DNA of 64,000 bases from Myrica gale (taxonomy: Eukaryota > Streptophyta > Magnoliopsida > Fagales > Myricaceae). Positions 21,724 to 33,907 of this stretch are shown piece by piece; position 1 is the stretch's first letter, and the number at the start of each line of letters is the position of its first letter. A program made the position numbers and the translations under genes. The notes below the pieces were generated by a model. It did not search any database. It had not been told where the DNA came from and saw only the letters and a program-made list of their open reading frames with translations. The stretch spans positions 24,318,201 to 24,382,200 of the forward strand of contig OZ005603.1 of assembly GCA_963930655.1 (NCBI GenBank). The letters run 5' to 3'.

Positions 21724-24700
21724 ATAAAAGCAACCACCAGAGGTGCTTTTACGATCATCACAATTACCTGCCCAATCAGCATCAGTAAAACCTGCAAGAT
21801 GAGTATTAGAATTTTTGAATAATATATTCCAAAATTAACAGTTCCATTTACATAACGGATAATCTTCTTAACAGCTTCTAGATGTGATTCTTTCGGATCA
21901 GATTGAAACCTAGCACAAATTCCAACACTAAAAGAAAGATCTGGTCTCCTTGCTGTTAAGTACAAAAGGCTACCAATCATACTTCGATACACAGTGTGAT
22001 CCACACTTTTGCCAGCTGAATCTATATTTAATTTAACCGATGTACTCATAGGGATTTTGGTATGCTTTTTATTATCAAGATCAAATTTCTTGACAAGTTC
22101 TTTTGCATACTTAGACTGAGATATAAATAACCCATCACTGCACTTTTTGATTTGCAAACCTAAAAAGAAATTTAATTCTCCTACCATACTCATTTCAAAC
22201 TCATTCTTCATGAGTTCAGCAAATTCAAGAGCATATTTTTCTACAGGAGAACCAAATATGATATCATCTACATAAATTTGTGCGATGATTAAGCATTTAT
22301 CAAGCTTCTTAGTAAACATGGTACGATCTACTCCACCTCTTGAAAAACCCTTTTTTAAGAGATAAGATGTGAGTCTATCATACCAAGCTCTAGGAGCTTG
22401 TTTTAAACCATAAAGGGCTTTCTTTAGTCGATAAACATAATCAGGATGTTTTGGATTGATGAAGCCTTTTGGTTGTTCTACATAAGCTTCTTCAAGCAAA
22501 ATACCATTCAAGAAAGCGCTTTTTACATCCATTTGATGTAATTTAAAACCCATAGAGCATGCATAGGCTAAAAGCATTCGAATAGATTCTAATCTGGCTA
22601 CAGGTGCGAAGGTTTCATCGAAGTCTATCCCTTCAACTTGGGTATAGCCTTGAGCTACTAGTCTAGCTTTGTTTTTAACAATAACTCCGTTTTCATCAAA
22701 CTTGTTTTTGAAAATCCACTTAGTTCCTATAACATTGCATTTAGCAGGTCTAGGAACTAAGTACCATACATCATTTCGAATAAATTGATTTAATTCATCA
22801 TGCATGACATTAGTCCAACATTCATCTTTCAAAGCTTCCTCAACCTTTTTTGGCTCAATTAAAGAAACATAACTTGAGAAAGCAATTTGATTCAAAATTC
22901 TTCTTCTTAGTCTCATCCCTTCATTTATATCTCCTATAATGTTGTCCTTATGATGATTTAATTTAACTCTAGAAGAAGGTTCCTTATCAGCAGCTGAGTC
23001 TGGTTCCTCAGAACCATCTGACTCTAAAGAAACTATACTGGGTGATTCTAAATGAGCTCTAGGTTCATTAACAGCATTCAAATCTGGTTTCTTATGAGGT
23101 TCAGACTCCGAACTCACTGTACTGGGCAGATCAATAGGAATATGTGATTCAGCAGTGGGAAATACAATATTTTCAATATTAACACTATTATGGATATCAT
23201 CATCAACTACAACATTTATGGACTCCATTACACAATGAGTTCTCAAGTTAAACACACGATATGCTCTACTATTAGAAGAATACCCGAGGAAAATGCCTTC
23301 ATCACTACGAGAATCAAATTTAGCTAACATTTCTCTATCTCGTAGGATGAAACATTTACTCCCGAAGGTTTTAAAGTATTTAACAGTAGGACGTTTGTTA
23401 TTCCATATCTCATAAGGACTTTTAGTAGTGCCTGGTCTAAGATATACTCTATTAATAATATGGCAAGCCGTATTAATAGCTTCACCCCAAAAATGTGTAG
23501 AAACATCTTTGGCATGAATCATTACTCTAGTCATTTCTTGAAGAACTCTATTTTTCCGTTCAACTACTCCATTTTGTTGTGGAGTGATTGGAGCGGAGAA
23601 TTCTTGGTGAATTCCTTCTTCAAGACAAAATAATTCAAAACTAGTATTCTCAAACTCTTTTCCATGATCACTACGAATTCTCTTGATCTTAATATTCTTT
23701 TGATTTTGAATAATTTTACATAAACCTTTAGCTTTATCAAAAGCTTCAGATTTTTCTCTAAGTAATAAAATCCAAGAATATCTGGAAAAATCATCAACTA
23801 TGACCAAAATATATCTTTTCCCACCAAGAGATTCAGTCCTCGAGGGACCCATTAAATCCATATGAATAAGATCTAGACATGCAGAAGTTAAAATCCCAGA
23901 AGTTCTTTTATGACTAGATCTAATTTGCTTTCCCAATTGGCATGGACCACATACTTGATTATCTATTCTTTCTAGCTTAGGTAAGCCTTCAACAACTTTA
24001 GTCATTTTAGAAAGATCTCGATAATTCATATGACCTAAACGTTGATGCCATAAATGCGTCTTATCAATACGAACATTATTACATATAGTTTCATTGTTAA
24101 GAACAATACCATAACAATTATCAGAAGTTCTAATGCCTTGAAACACTATTTTACCATTGTCATTAATAACAGCACAAGCATCTTTAGTAAACTTAACACT
24201 TAAGTCAGAATCACATATTTGGCTAATACTTAACAAATTTGCTTTAAGACCATCAACATATAAAACATCATTGAATGTAGGACAACCAGGCAATGTAATA
24301 GAACCTTTTCCTACTACAGTTGCCCTGCCACCATCACCAAAAGTAACTGCACCAGCATTATAATTTTTGAGAGTGGTAAATAAATGTTTGTCACCACACA
24401 TGTGTTTTGAACATCCGCTGTCCAAATACCAAACAAAATCATTTTTAGCCTTAAAAGCTAGATGAGCTACATTACAAGAGATCATATCCTTTTTCCTCCA
24501 AACTTGTTTTGACTTAGAAGATGAAAGTAAATTTTTAGACATTATATCAACTTGTTGAGCAAGTTTACTTACTTGAGATGTTAACATGTTGAAATCAGAT
24601 CTAGATATACCATTTGAAGTAGATCTAACATTCCTAAAATTCTCATTAGACAAATTATAGCACCTTGGTTTAATATGTCCTATTTTACCACAATGGTGAC

Positions 24701-24830
24701 ATGTTGGAATGAACTTAGATCTATTATAATTAAAAGACTTCATAGGGTTAGAGTTTACCACCGTATGAGATTTCTTTTGTAGAACTGAAGCTTGAGGTGG
24801 TTTCTCCTTAAGCACAGCAGGAACAAACAC
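21708..24830 (-). pseudogene. Sire-A pol: second zinc knuckle, protease, integrase, reverse transcriptase
   Basis: About 1040 codons stay open, frame-shifted from gag; the frame extends slightly upstream of 24830 with no ATG. In order: zinc knuckle [14 protein letters not shown], aspartic protease [11 protein letters not shown], pre-integrase [11 protein letters not shown] and CGPCQLGKQ, and integrase core with [15 protein letters not shown] and [15 protein letters not shown] follows with the FKNKFDENG region, [12 protein letters not shown] and the catalytic YVDDIIFGS, then [13 protein letters not shown]. The frame ends early, at about 21820, where a one-base loss in an A-run throws it out of register; RNase H continues in another frame at 21334..21723. 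All catalytic motifs visible here are intact. Confidence 0.9.
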
Positions 24831-24846
24831 CGTTTTATTGGCATTC

Positions 24847-26286
24847 TTAAAGTCTCTTTTCAGCTGAAAAGCCCCAGCCTCTCTTGTCTCCAGCTGCTAA
24901 TCCACTATTTAGCATTTTGTCAAGCTTCGAGGTTCCACTTGTGAACTTGTTCAGCTTTATATTAGCTTGCTCCAGCTCAAGTTTCAGCTCTTTCACCTTA
25001 GCTTCCAGATCTGTATTTTTCACATTCAACAAAGCAAGTTCAGATGTTAGTTGATCTTTTTCTAATTTAACAACACTAAGCTCTTTAGAAATTAAAATAT
25101 CCTTTTTCTTCAACTTCAAGCTCTCTTTATACAACTCATCATAAGCCATACGAAGAGACTCTTCATCGTCAGAATCTGAATCCAGGAGGTCATCACCTTC
25201 AAAATCAAATTCATTAGTACTAACAATGGAAGATGAAAAAGCAAGATAATTAACTTTATCATGTAATGAAGTTTCTTTATTGGAAGAAGAAATATCAGAA
25301 TCGGAATCAGAAAGAGATGCATTCATGGCAGGTTTTCTTTGTGCCTTTAAGTAAGTAGGACATTCTACTTTCATATGACTGAAACCTTTACAACCATGAC
25401 ATTGAATACTAACATCTTCTTTCTTCTTTTGTTCTCCTATATCTTTCTTATCAGACTTCTTCCAATTTGTTTTGTTGAAGGATTTCGTGTGTCCCTTCTT
25501 TTCTTTCCAATTATTACCCTTTTTGAATCGGAAAGCCTTACGAAACCTCTTAACAAAAAAAGCCAAGTCTTCATCATCTCCAGAATCACTGTCAGAGGAA
25601 GAATTTTCTTCCTCTTTTACTGCTTTAAAAGCAATAGACTTACCCTTTTTAGTTGAAGGAAAAGTCAGCTCATATGTTTGTAATGATCCAACTAACTCAT
25701 CAATTTTGATTTCATCTAACACTTTACTCTCTTCTATGGCAGTGACTTTTGGTCTAAACCTTTCAGGAAGGGATCTTAGCACTTTCCTTACTACCTTAGA
25801 TTCTGGAATTTTCTCTCCAAGACTAAAACTCCCATTAACTATGGCTGTAAGTTTTCCATAGAATTCATCAAAAGTCTCATCGTCTCTCATTCGAATCTCT
25901 TCGAACTTTGAGACATTCAATTGTAATTTAGAATCCCTCACAGCCTTAGTACCTTCATGTGTAAGGGCTAAGATATCCCAAGCTTCCTTAGAGGACTCAC
26001 ACTTGGATATTCTCATGAATTCATCCGAGGATACACTCATGAATATAGCATTAATGCCTTTACTATTCCAGCTAGCAGATTCCCTTTCCTCTCCGGTCCA
26101 TTTGCTAGGTTCTTTAATAGAAATAACCCCATCTATTGAACCTTCAGGCATGGTCCAGCCTTTATCTACGGTTGTCCATACCCTCTCATCTATAGATTTT
26201 AAAAAGGCCCTCATTCTCACTTTCCAATATGCATAATTAGAACCGTCAAAGAATGGGGGAACATTAAGGGATTGACTCCTATCCAT
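24847..26286 (-). CDS. Sire-A gag
   Basis: An open frame of 479 codons from the ATG at 26284..26286. The N-terminus ([20 protein letters not shown]) is the copia gag type. A conserved block [13 protein letters not shown] and [16 protein letters not shown] follows near residues 145-205. A zinc knuckle [14 protein letters not shown] (C-x2-C-x4-H-x4-C) lies near residue 300. The C-terminal third is acidic, then a predicted coiled coil rich in L, K and E. In relatives gag continues without a break into pol. Here the frame ends at 24847, and pol resumes one base out of register while overlapping the end of gag. This is a single-nucleotide frameshift or, less likely, a programmed one. Confidence 0.88.
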   Translation of the reverse strand: MDRSQSLNVPPFFDGSNYAYWKVRMRAFLKSIDERVWTTVDKGWTMPEGSIDGVISIKEPSKWTGEERESASWNSKGINAIFMSVSSDEFMRISKCESSKEAWDILALTHEGTKAVRDSKLQLNVSKFEEIRMRDDETFDEFYGKLTAIVNGSFSLGEKIPESKVVRKVLRSLPERFRPKVTAIEESKVLDEIKIDELVGSLQTYELTFPSTKKGKSIAFKAVKEEENSSSDSDSGDDEDLAFFVKRFRKAFRFKKGNNWKEKKGHTKSFNKTNWKKSDKKDIGEQKKKEDVSIQCHGCKGFSHMKVECPTYLKAQRKPAMNASLSDSDSDISSSNKETSLHDKVNYLAFSSSIVSTNEFDFEGDDLLDSDSDDEESLRMAYDELYKESLKLKKKDILISKELSVVKLEKDQLTSELALLNVKNTDLEAKVKELKLELEQANIKLNKFTSGTSKLDKMLNSGLAAGDKRGWGFSAEKRL

Positions 26287-26319
26287 TTTAAAATCAGTTT
26301 GGGTCAAGGAACGACTTAT

Positions 26320-26332
26320 GGCTCTGATACCA
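26320..26332 (-). other. Sire-A primer-binding site
   Basis: Reads TGGTATCAGAGCC on the minus strand, two bases inside the 5' LTR end; the standard copia primer-binding sequence. Confidence 0.85.
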
Positions 26333-26334
26333 AT

Positions 26335-27570
26335 TGAACAACCTAATTTAGACCCAAATGTGCGGAAAATACCTAGAAGGGGGGTGAATAGGTATACTGA
26401 AAATTTTATCCAACAACAAAATACTTTTTCAAAACAAACTTATTCACAGAAATATAATCACAATTAATCTTTATCAAGAATCTACTATCTTATTACAAAT
26501 CAGATATGAACAAAGACTAGATAAACAGTAGCTATACAAATCTGAAAAACAAAGATATTCGAATATACCTCAAGTGACTCCGAAGAGACTATACTGGACA
26601 GAATCAATAATTTTTTCAAGATTAATCTTGTACAACCGAAACACAATCAGTAGCTTATCTAAACCTTGAATCAGTAAACCACAATGTATTCTTACCAACC
26701 GAATCAGTGATGATATTTACCAAATATCACAGTGGAATCCTCACAACACAAAGAAACAATTGGTTAGTAAACTAGCAATTTATCAAAGCAAGAAAACAAT
26801 GATAAAGATGTAACACAAGAAATGGTTACGAAGAGAAAACTCCCTAAGGAACTTCCTTAAGGAGAAAAACTCTCCGGGCCCGTAGGCCGATCGAATCCAC
26901 TAGCTTCCAAAGGTTACAAGGTGATCTATACAAGACTAACCTAGCCTAATCAACCAACCCTTGAACCAATCTCAGTTTACCAAACCGAAACACACTTCAA
27001 ACATAGAACCTCTATGTTGAATATGGAAGTCACGATCTCGAAACGGCAACAGATCTTCAAGCACAAACCTTGTGCAATCTTGGGCCAAGGCTGAAACCTT
27101 CAGCCTCGATGATTCAGAACTTCTGAATCTCTGATCTTCACAAAATCGGATTTGGGGGAAAAACACCGGTGATCTTTATCTCCTTGATATTCCAATCAAT
27201 CAACACATTGAAATCTCCATGAAATCAGATCTTCATCATCACGTGGAAGGCTTTACAGATCAGCACAAGAAATCTACGAATCTTCAATATCACCGAATCT
27301 TGGAAACAAGAAAGATGGAAAGCTCTCGTCGAAACACACAAAAACAACCCTCTGTTATGCGAACTAATTTCCACCCGTGAGATGCAGATCAGCTTTAAGC
27401 CTCCTTTCTCAAGTCTTCTAGAAGCATAGAAAATGTCATAATTGCCCTTAATGAGGCCTTCATCATAACCCACGGTGCAGCACATCAATTCCTACTTCTA
27501 GAAGCTTTACAAATTACAAAGATACCCTTTTACAATGAGTCACGTGATGCCAATTAAAATTGCCGTAACA
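26335..27570 (-). repeat. Sire-A 5' LTR (1236 bp)
   Basis: Plus-strand ends are TGAACAACC and CCGTAACA. It is followed at 27571 by the target duplication GTTGG. It holds a near-palindrome CCTAAGGAACTTCCTTAAGG, also present in the other LTR. The open frames inside it are not genes. Confidence 0.93.
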
Positions 27571-27575
27571 GTTGG

Positions 27576-28540
27576 GATAGTTGAGAAAATTACAATAAAA
27601 ATAAAATTAGAACGAAACAACGTTGGATAGAGGCACGAAAATCTTGCTCTCTTTTAGGAGATTCAAGCTCTCGATCGATCTGCAGTTGTCAAAAGTTCAG
27701 AAACCGATACAACAGACCCTCTTTATGACTTGTCTCGTCTATAATACAAGAGCCTGACTGCTTGTCGTATAACTCGAACCTACTCTGCACTAGAGGATAA
27801 ACCTCAAGTTTCACCATAAGATCACACATTTCTCTGCCATGTTCTCTCTCAAGGGAATGAAATTGATGTATTTACTCTTGTATAGCAAACGAAGAAATAG
27901 GGACCATATAAAAGGCTCTAAGGAACTAGTGATAAAAGAACCAATTTATTATTAACTACAAGGACGCAACAAAAACGACAAGTTTTCATCTCCCCACAGT
28001 CGCACCTCCCCCACTGGAAGCAAAAAGTTAATGTAATGAATAATAAATAAAATATTAAAAATACACCAACAAAACCTTTTCCCAGGACTTTACAAACCGT
28101 TTCTTGAACCATTTTTAAAGTGTGCGAAACAATAGATATAAAAGTGAAAGCAGGCAAAGCCCGAGCTTTTCGACCAATTTAGCTTGAATATCGTCCGAAT
28201 CAGCAGGTTTCCCCCAAAACCTTATCTTGCACGGATTGCCAAGTTTTGTTTATTATCTCTCTCCTGTCTGAGCTTCTATGTGGATGGGCATCATTATGAT
28301 CGCCATCTTTATCCCTCCTATCAAGTCTGTAAGGTGGGAAAAGAGAATATTGTTCATCCATATCCGTTATCGGTAGTTATCATCTGAATCAAGCTCCCCA
28401 ATATCTATGGGACCCATTTGGGCCTTAGAAAGTTGGGGTGGTGATTGTTTGGGTCTTTTTTGCAGGTTCAGTTTGTGAACAAACTTCGGGGAATGGAACG
28501 TGTCACAGGTTCAGTCCATCTGCAGGGACATTGATTTCGA
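27576..28540. other. Intergenic upstream of RPL12
   Basis: From the Sire-A target duplication to the proximal RPL12 promoter. No gene or transposon terminus seen. A TGGGCC motif near 28416 may belong to the distal promoter. Confidence 0.4.
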
Positions 28541-28547
28541 ACTGGAT

Positions 28548-28691
28548 TGGGCCTTCACAAGTTTGTGATTTGAATTGGGCTTCATTTATCGAAATGGGCC
28601 GCACACCAGGAGAAAATTCTTCTACAAAATAGAGGATATTTTCGTCATTTAGGTACCCGAGCCGAAAAACCCTAGCGTATATCAAACCCTA
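28548..28691 (+). promoter_or_regulatory. RPL12 promoter: site II and telo-box motifs
   Basis: Three site II words (TGGGCC 28548..28553, TGGGCT 28576..28581, TGGGCC 28595..28600) are followed by two telo-boxes AAACCCTA (28667..28674 and 28684..28691). The last lies about 80 bases before the ATG. This arrangement is known from plant ribosomal-protein genes, where TCP-type and telo-box-binding factors link expression to cell growth. No TATA box is evident, as is common for these promoters. Confidence 0.8.
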
Positions 28692-28773
28692 GAAAGCCTC
28701 AACTTTCTTCGAGCCACTCTTTACAGCGCCCCCCCTCCACGATACTCTCCTGCTGCAGACAACACTAGTGAGA

Positions 28774-29274
28774 ATGCCTCCGAAGTTCGACCCTTCCCAG
28801 GTGGTGGACGTGTACGTCCGAGTAACGGGAGGTGAGGTTGGAGCGGCGAGCTCACTCGCCCCGAAGATTGGTCCTCTCGGTCTCTCCCCTAAGAAGATTG
28901 GAGAAGACATAGCCAAGGAGACAGCTAAGGACTGGAAGGGCCTCCGGGTGACTGTCAAGCTTACCGTGCAAAACCGTCAGGCTAAGGTCACGGTGGTGCC
29001 ATCCGCGGCTGCCCTCGTCATCAAGGCCCTCAAGGAGCCGGAGCGCGACAGGAAGAAAACGAAAAATATTAAGCATAACGGCAACATCTCCCTCGACGAC
29101 GTCATCGAGATTGCGAAGGTCATGAGTCCCAGATCCATGGCCAAGGACCTCAGTGGCACTGTCAAAGAGATACTTGGAACCTGCGTCTCAGTCGGCTGTA
29201 CAGTCGACGGCAAGGACCCCAAGGATCTGCAGCAGGAGATCACCGACGGTGACGTTGAGATACCCCTAGATTGA
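28774..29274 (+). CDS. RPL12: Cytosolic 60S ribosomal protein L12 (uL11)
   Basis: An intronless 166-codon ORF from the ATG at 28774 ([17 protein letters not shown]) to TGA. The N-terminal domain ([20 protein letters not shown], then [11 protein letters not shown]) and the C-terminal RNA-binding domain ([18 protein letters not shown], then [15 protein letters not shown]) are both complete, and the length is typical. The protein binds the GTPase-associated region of 25S rRNA next to the P0/P1/P2 stalk and helps elongation factors act. The GC-rich coding sequence contrasts with its AT-rich surroundings, as expected for a highly expressed gene. Plant RPL12 genes are commonly intronless, so this need not be a retrocopy; the promoter elements argue that it is expressed. 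Confidence 0.97.
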   Translation: MPPKFDPSQVVDVYVRVTGGEVGAASSLAPKIGPLGLSPKKIGEDIAKETAKDWKGLRVTVKLTVQNRQAKVTVVPSAAALVIKALKEPERDRKKTKNIKHNGNISLDDVIEIAKVMSPRSMAKDLSGTVKEILGTCVSVGCTVDGKDPKDLQQEITDGDVEIPLD

Positions 29275-30335
29275 GAAATAGCGTGAGGGTTAATTTCAGC
29301 AATCAGTTTTGGATCTTCAAATGAAATTTTTATCCTTTTGCGCATTAATCATGTCTCCGAATTCTACGGTTACTTCTAGAGCTTGAATGATTAATATGAA
29401 CCGCTGTTGATGTTTTATTTGATCGAGGAGATGTAAGTTTTTGTTTTTTTTCTTGAGTTAATGTGTGAAACAGCTAGATTGGATCTTAATTTTGATAATG
29501 CATTTTTTTATGCAAAAAAGATAAAGAAATGTCTGTTATTTACACCTCGTGGTGTCAGCCTCCGATTAAGTCTGGTACTCTGTTTTTAGAGCGTGAGTGA
29601 TGAATGTTGATATGTATCATTGGTAGAAATGCAAATTTTGATGGTGTTTGGGACATCCACCTTACTATAAGTTTTGTTGATGAATGTCTTCCGAATCTAA
29701 TTTTGTCAGATAAACTGACATGCAGCTGGTCCAAACAATACTTGGATATATAGATACCTTGGTGTTGATTTAGGTTTAGCACGTGGACATGTATGAATAT
29801 ATTTTGTGAATGAGGAAGACTTGTTCAATTTCATAGATTAGAGGTGCATGCTAGAATATGAAAGAATCTAGCGTAGAACTCTGTTCACAATGTCGTTTGA
29901 CCCTTTGATGATATTAATTATTTAAGTTAATGCACTTGGTTCTTTTAGTTAGTACGTCTCCTCTGAAATTAAGTTTGAGGATGGAAACTTGGAAAGGGGG
30001 ATTATGTGGTGTCCTTTCTTCTTCTGAAGTTAGAAGAAATATAGATGATTATTTGTGCTTGTTGAAATTTTACTTTTGCATTTTGTTGACCCATATTGCA
30101 CCATTTGCATGTGTATTGTAAGGTAGTGCAAAATAGTTTCTAACATTTTGCTTTTCTCAGAGGCATTTTGTTATTACTTATTTGATTATGGGTTAGCGTA
30201 CCCATGCAGGCCACTGGTCTCTGTTTTAAGTGGGTACCAGACTGAGTTTTGAATACATTTGTGGTATGTATCGTTCTTCTTTTCTCGTGAACATGTTGGA
30301 TCAATCATTTTGATTGAATGTGTGCTTTCTCTTAA
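29275..30335. other. RPL12 3' UTR and downstream intergenic DNA
   Basis: The first ~250 bases are T-rich 3' UTR-like sequence. Beyond that no frame, repeat or element end is supported. Confidence 0.4.
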
Positions 30336-30390
30336 CATAATGGTCTATGATTAATTGTGTAACTGAAAGCAAAAATCATAGACCATTATG
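30336..30390. repeat. Perfect 17-bp inverted repeat (hairpin)
   Basis: CATAATGGTCTATGATT at 30336..30352 is matched exactly by its reverse complement at 30374..30390, with a 21-base loop. It lies directly before a tandem repeat. Confidence 0.93.
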
Positions 30391-30392
30391 AT

Positions 30393-30472
30393 GTTGGTAT
30401 CTCTTTGTTTGCGTTCTGGTGTTGGTATCTCTTTGTTTGCATTCTGGTGTTGGTATCTCTTTGTTTGCGTTC
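30393..30472. repeat. 28-bp tandem repeat, 2.9 copies
   Basis: The unit begins GTTGGTATCTCTTTG; copies lie at 30393..30420, 30421..30448 and 30449..30472, with one G/A difference in copy two. Minus-strand frames through it are artefacts of the repeat. Confidence 0.95.
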
Positions 30473-31098
30473 ATTGTAAAACATGCTCGTTTTGTCAGGC
30501 TTCCCAAGTTCTAATGAGCAGATATTGTGTTGTGTCTGCTTGCTGAAAATCAGCTTGGTTGCTAGGGAATTTTGGAGATGGTCTGGTTTGCTTATTGAGT
30601 TTGCTCCTGGAGCAGCCAAGTTGACAGTCCAGAACCTTGTTCCTGGGCGTTCTTGAGAGACCATTCTCTCAATTTCAATTGTTTATCTTCCGAGGCCGTT
30701 AACTTGGTGCATGGTTCCCTTTTCACCCTTCCTAGCTTGCCCGATGCCTTTGAACATGATTTTAACGATACTATTTGTGGAGAGTAGTAGGGTTTTGTTA
30801 TTTTCGTAGGAAGGGCGATATGGGGAAGCTGGTCATTCCTCTCATTTGCTAGAGAGGTTTCTCAGAAATGGAAAAAGCGAGATTGGCTTGTTTTGGGTCT
30901 CATCAAAATACCCGTCGTGTTTTCTGTTGTCCGAACCTCCTTGTGTGTTCGGTGGTCCCTTTCCACCTTCGTCCACTTGGTTTTGTGGTTACAGTCAATT
31001 TTCCACGACCGAGTTTCTTCCTCAGTTCCTCTTTGATATTTTTCCCTTGCATTTTCCTCCTCCCTCTCCCTATGAAAAGTGCCTTCGCATTGATACTC
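30473..31098. other. Upstream region of the first IEVAPA copy; no gene supported
   Basis: No TATA box or motif shared with the other copies' promoters could be seen. The same reading frame is open back to 30868, but that extension has no resemblance to the family and looks like translated 5' flank. Confidence 0.35.
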
Positions 31099-31272
31099 AT
31101 GTCAGTCATTTCTTGGATTGAGGTTGCTCCAGCCCCTATCATTTACCCCTACAAGCCTACAAGTTCTCCCAATCTGGATCCTATACCCGTAGTCTCAGTT
31201 GCTTTTGTTCCTCTGATCATCCCCGAGGAGTCCCGATTCCAGATGCATAGCCAGCCATATATGTCGTGCTGA
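31099..31272 (+). CDS. IEVAPA-family small protein, copy 1 (57 aa, divergent tail, possibly degenerate)
   Basis: The ATG at 31099 gives 57 residues beginning MSVISWIEVAPAPI. Residues 7-33 align with copy 3 (44330..44647): I-E-V-A-P-A-P-I-I-Y-P-Y-K-P then SSPNLDPI. The family's acidic stretch is missing; after DPI the sequence goes straight to a hydrophobic VVSVAFVPLII and ends QPYMSC. Compared with copies 2-4 the N-terminus is five residues shorter. The loss of the acid block suggests a small deletion and possible pseudogene status. I do not recognise the family and infer no function. Confidence 0.5.
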   Translation: MSVISWIEVAPAPIIYPYKPTSSPNLDPIPVVSVAFVPLIIPEESRFQMHSQPYMSC

Positions 31273-33124
31273 GGCACCAGGATACCCATATTCTGTAGTG
31301 GGTACTAACTGCATATTCTAGACAAGATTATATGCTAAACCTGTAAATAAATTTTGGAGTAAAGTAATTCTCTTTCCAAGGAGAAATTGGAGAATTGTTC
31401 TTTAGATTTATAATTTAGACAACCAGGTCACATCTTTTATGCATGGATCATAAAAGTTTCTTGTCACAAACCTATTTGTATTTTTTTTTCGGGAAATTTG
31501 CAGTTTAATTCTTGGGTTTTTTTCCCTTTAGCGGTTTGATCCTTAGGAAATAAATCCTAACAAAATACTCCTCAAACTATCATCTTGAGACAAAATCATC
31601 CTACCGTCAGGGTTCCGTGCTATTGTTTAACGGCAGAGCCACTTCAACTGCCAACTAAGTTGATCTGCAAAACGACACCGTGCCACGTTAGTAGCCCAAA
31701 ATAATGTCGTTTTCCTTAGGTTTTAAATGCATACTGTTTTTGCTATCAACAATACACACCGTTTTGAATCTGGCCAAATTTTTTCAATTACACTTTGAGC
31801 CTTACTTCCTTCGATAGTTTTATCCTTTTCTCTTGAGAACCCTAATCCCCTATTAGAGAACAGCCGGAGTTGGTAGATCTCGCAATTTCAGCTGGACTTG
31901 TGATCCCGAAGCCCCCATTCAACAATCTCCAAAGCAAGCAGCTTCGCATTTCGGGGATCCCAGTGGACAGAATGTATTGTCGTACTACTACCCGCATCTT
32001 AGAAATGGAAAAGCGTTGTGCGCCAGTTTTCTCTACCGTAAAACATAAATGACGATCCTAAGACACAATGGGAACAAAAGGGGAAGGGGTGGGGGGAAGT
32101 ATATTGCGTCTCTTGTTCCTAGTAGATCAACAGCTTAGAGATTTTTTTTTTAGAATTGGAGCCTATAAATAAATCGATTATTGTTGGTTTAAAATTATAG
32201 AAGTGGTTATTGTATTAGGAGGTTTAGCTCCCTAAGAGCTAATCAAATTATTTTAGTTTCGTTTGTTTTTGCCGCAAAATTTCAAGAACCCAGGAAATCA
32301 ATTTTCTTTCTTTCTTTCAGTAACATTTTTATTTATTTATTGACCAATTAAGTTTGCTACTAAACTATAGTTTAGCATACCTCTTGGTATCGTTATTAGT
32401 TACCAGCTCAATTTCACCTGTAGGTAAGTGAAGGGGGAGCTCAGCCATTTCAGCTATCTTGACAAATGGTGCTTCTGTTGAGGCAGTCACCTTCTATCTT
32501 GTATCTGCGAAAGAGGAATCTATTGAAAGTGTACTCACCCAATGTGGTTACACGTGTCTGCACATGTCAAATGCAGACATGCTTCTTCCAGCACGGTTTC
32601 GCCATGTTCTGCAGAAGCATACTGTGAAGGTGCTGAAGCTCATGCTTTGAGCGTCTTGGGCTGCCATTGCAATTATGGGTGTACTCTTGCAGCTTAAATT
32701 GAAGTGATGTGTTGGTTCATGTTTGTCTATTATGTCATCATCCTGCTACTTTTGTTGGTGAATATATGTAAATGGTGGGACTTAGAGGTACTGGAAATGT
32801 AAATTTTTGAGTACTGCTGTAATGATGTTAGCTATGCATCATTTTCGACAGTTCTAATGTCAGAATAGTATTTTAGTGCCACTTTGGTTATGTATTGGTA
32901 CAAACGGTTTTGGTTGTCTTATTTTACCATTTTAGTGCCAAATTGGAATGTTGGTTGGCTTATTGGTACTTACTTCCACTGACACTGCAACTACGTAACC
33001 AAATCTTGCAACTACTCTGCAAGCAAATCTAAAAGACATTATTCATCAGGGTTTCTAAATACTCTGCAACTTTTCAAAATTCGGCTGCAACTAAATTCAG
33101 TTTTAGAGCGTATGTAATTTTAAT

Positions 33125-33470
33125 TCCTGCTGCAACTAAGACACCAAATGACAGCATATGTAAACTACAAATTCTGCTGCAACTATCAAATGACAGCATA
33201 TTTTTATATCGAAATTTCTGCTGCAACTAAGACACCAAATGACAGCATTTGTAAATTTTAATTTCTGCTGCAACTATTAAATGACAGCACATATAAAACT
33301 AAATATCTGCTGCAATATCAAATCCAAATCAATCCACAATTCCACATCACCAACATGACAGCATTTGTAAAGTACAATTTCTGCTGCAACTATCAAATGA
33401 CAGCATATATAAAACCAAATATCTGCTGCAATACCAAATCCAAATCAATCCAAAATTCTTCATCACCAAA
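33125..33470. repeat. Degenerate tandem repeat in the fold-back loop
   Basis: The motif CTGCTGCAACT followed by AAATGACAGCA recurs about seven times at intervals of roughly 40-50 bp. It has two spacer versions (with or without AAGACACC) and a partial higher-order duplication of about 115 bp ending in CAAATCCAAATCAATCC. Confidence 0.8.
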
Positions 33471-33907
33471 ATTCTGCCACTATCCACAATTGACCACATA
33501 TCCACTACGATTGATCTTGTAAGCAGTTGTTGGTTCATCTGGTAAGTGTTAGTTGAGATTTTTCGTTACTTGCAGAATCTTCTCAGAGGTAAGTCTAATT
33601 GGTGTCTTAATTGCAGAGTTTGGTATAATTTGAAAACCAATATACCAATTTGGCACAAACCAACCAACATACCAATTTTGTGCTAAAATACCACAACCAA
33701 AAACCAAGATACCAATACATTACCAAAGTGGCACTAAAATACCATTCTAACATCATCATTACAATAAGAGAAGATGATGCATAACTAACATCATTATAGC
33801 AATACTCAAAAGTTTACACTTTCCAGTACTTCTAAATCCTACCATTTACATTCCCAACAAAAGTGGCAGGATGATAACAAAATAGAGAAACATTTCCCAA
33901 CACATCA

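Larger units (their letters stand above)
17197..27570 (-). mobile_element. Sire-A: 10.4 kb Sirevirus-like Ty1-copia retrotransposon with a third ORF
   Basis: Both LTRs are 1236 bp (17197..18432 and 26335..27570), flanked by a perfect 5-bp duplication GTTGG (17192..17196 and 27571..27575). In minus-strand order: 5' LTR at the high end, primer site TGGTATCAGAGCC (26320..26332), gag, pol with protease, integrase, RT and RNase H, a third ORF of 384 codons, a series of polypurine octamers, and the 3' LTR. Large size, long LTRs, two zinc knuckles, extra ORF after pol and multiple polypurine tracts are features known for the Sirevirus (Maximus/SIRE) lineage. The LTRs differ at only about 15 sites, so insertion is fairly recent. 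Gag-pol is nonetheless broken by two frameshifts, so it is probably non-autonomous now. Confidence 0.93.

Noticed and set aside
31870..32052. 60-codon frame in the left fold-back arm
   Set aside because: Its counterpart in the right arm is not open in the same way, so it is unlikely to be coding.
33125..33470. Regularly spaced repeats considered as a CRISPR array
   Set aside because: Repeats are imperfect, spacers are repetitive themselves, and the genome is a plant; it is the loop of the fold-back element.
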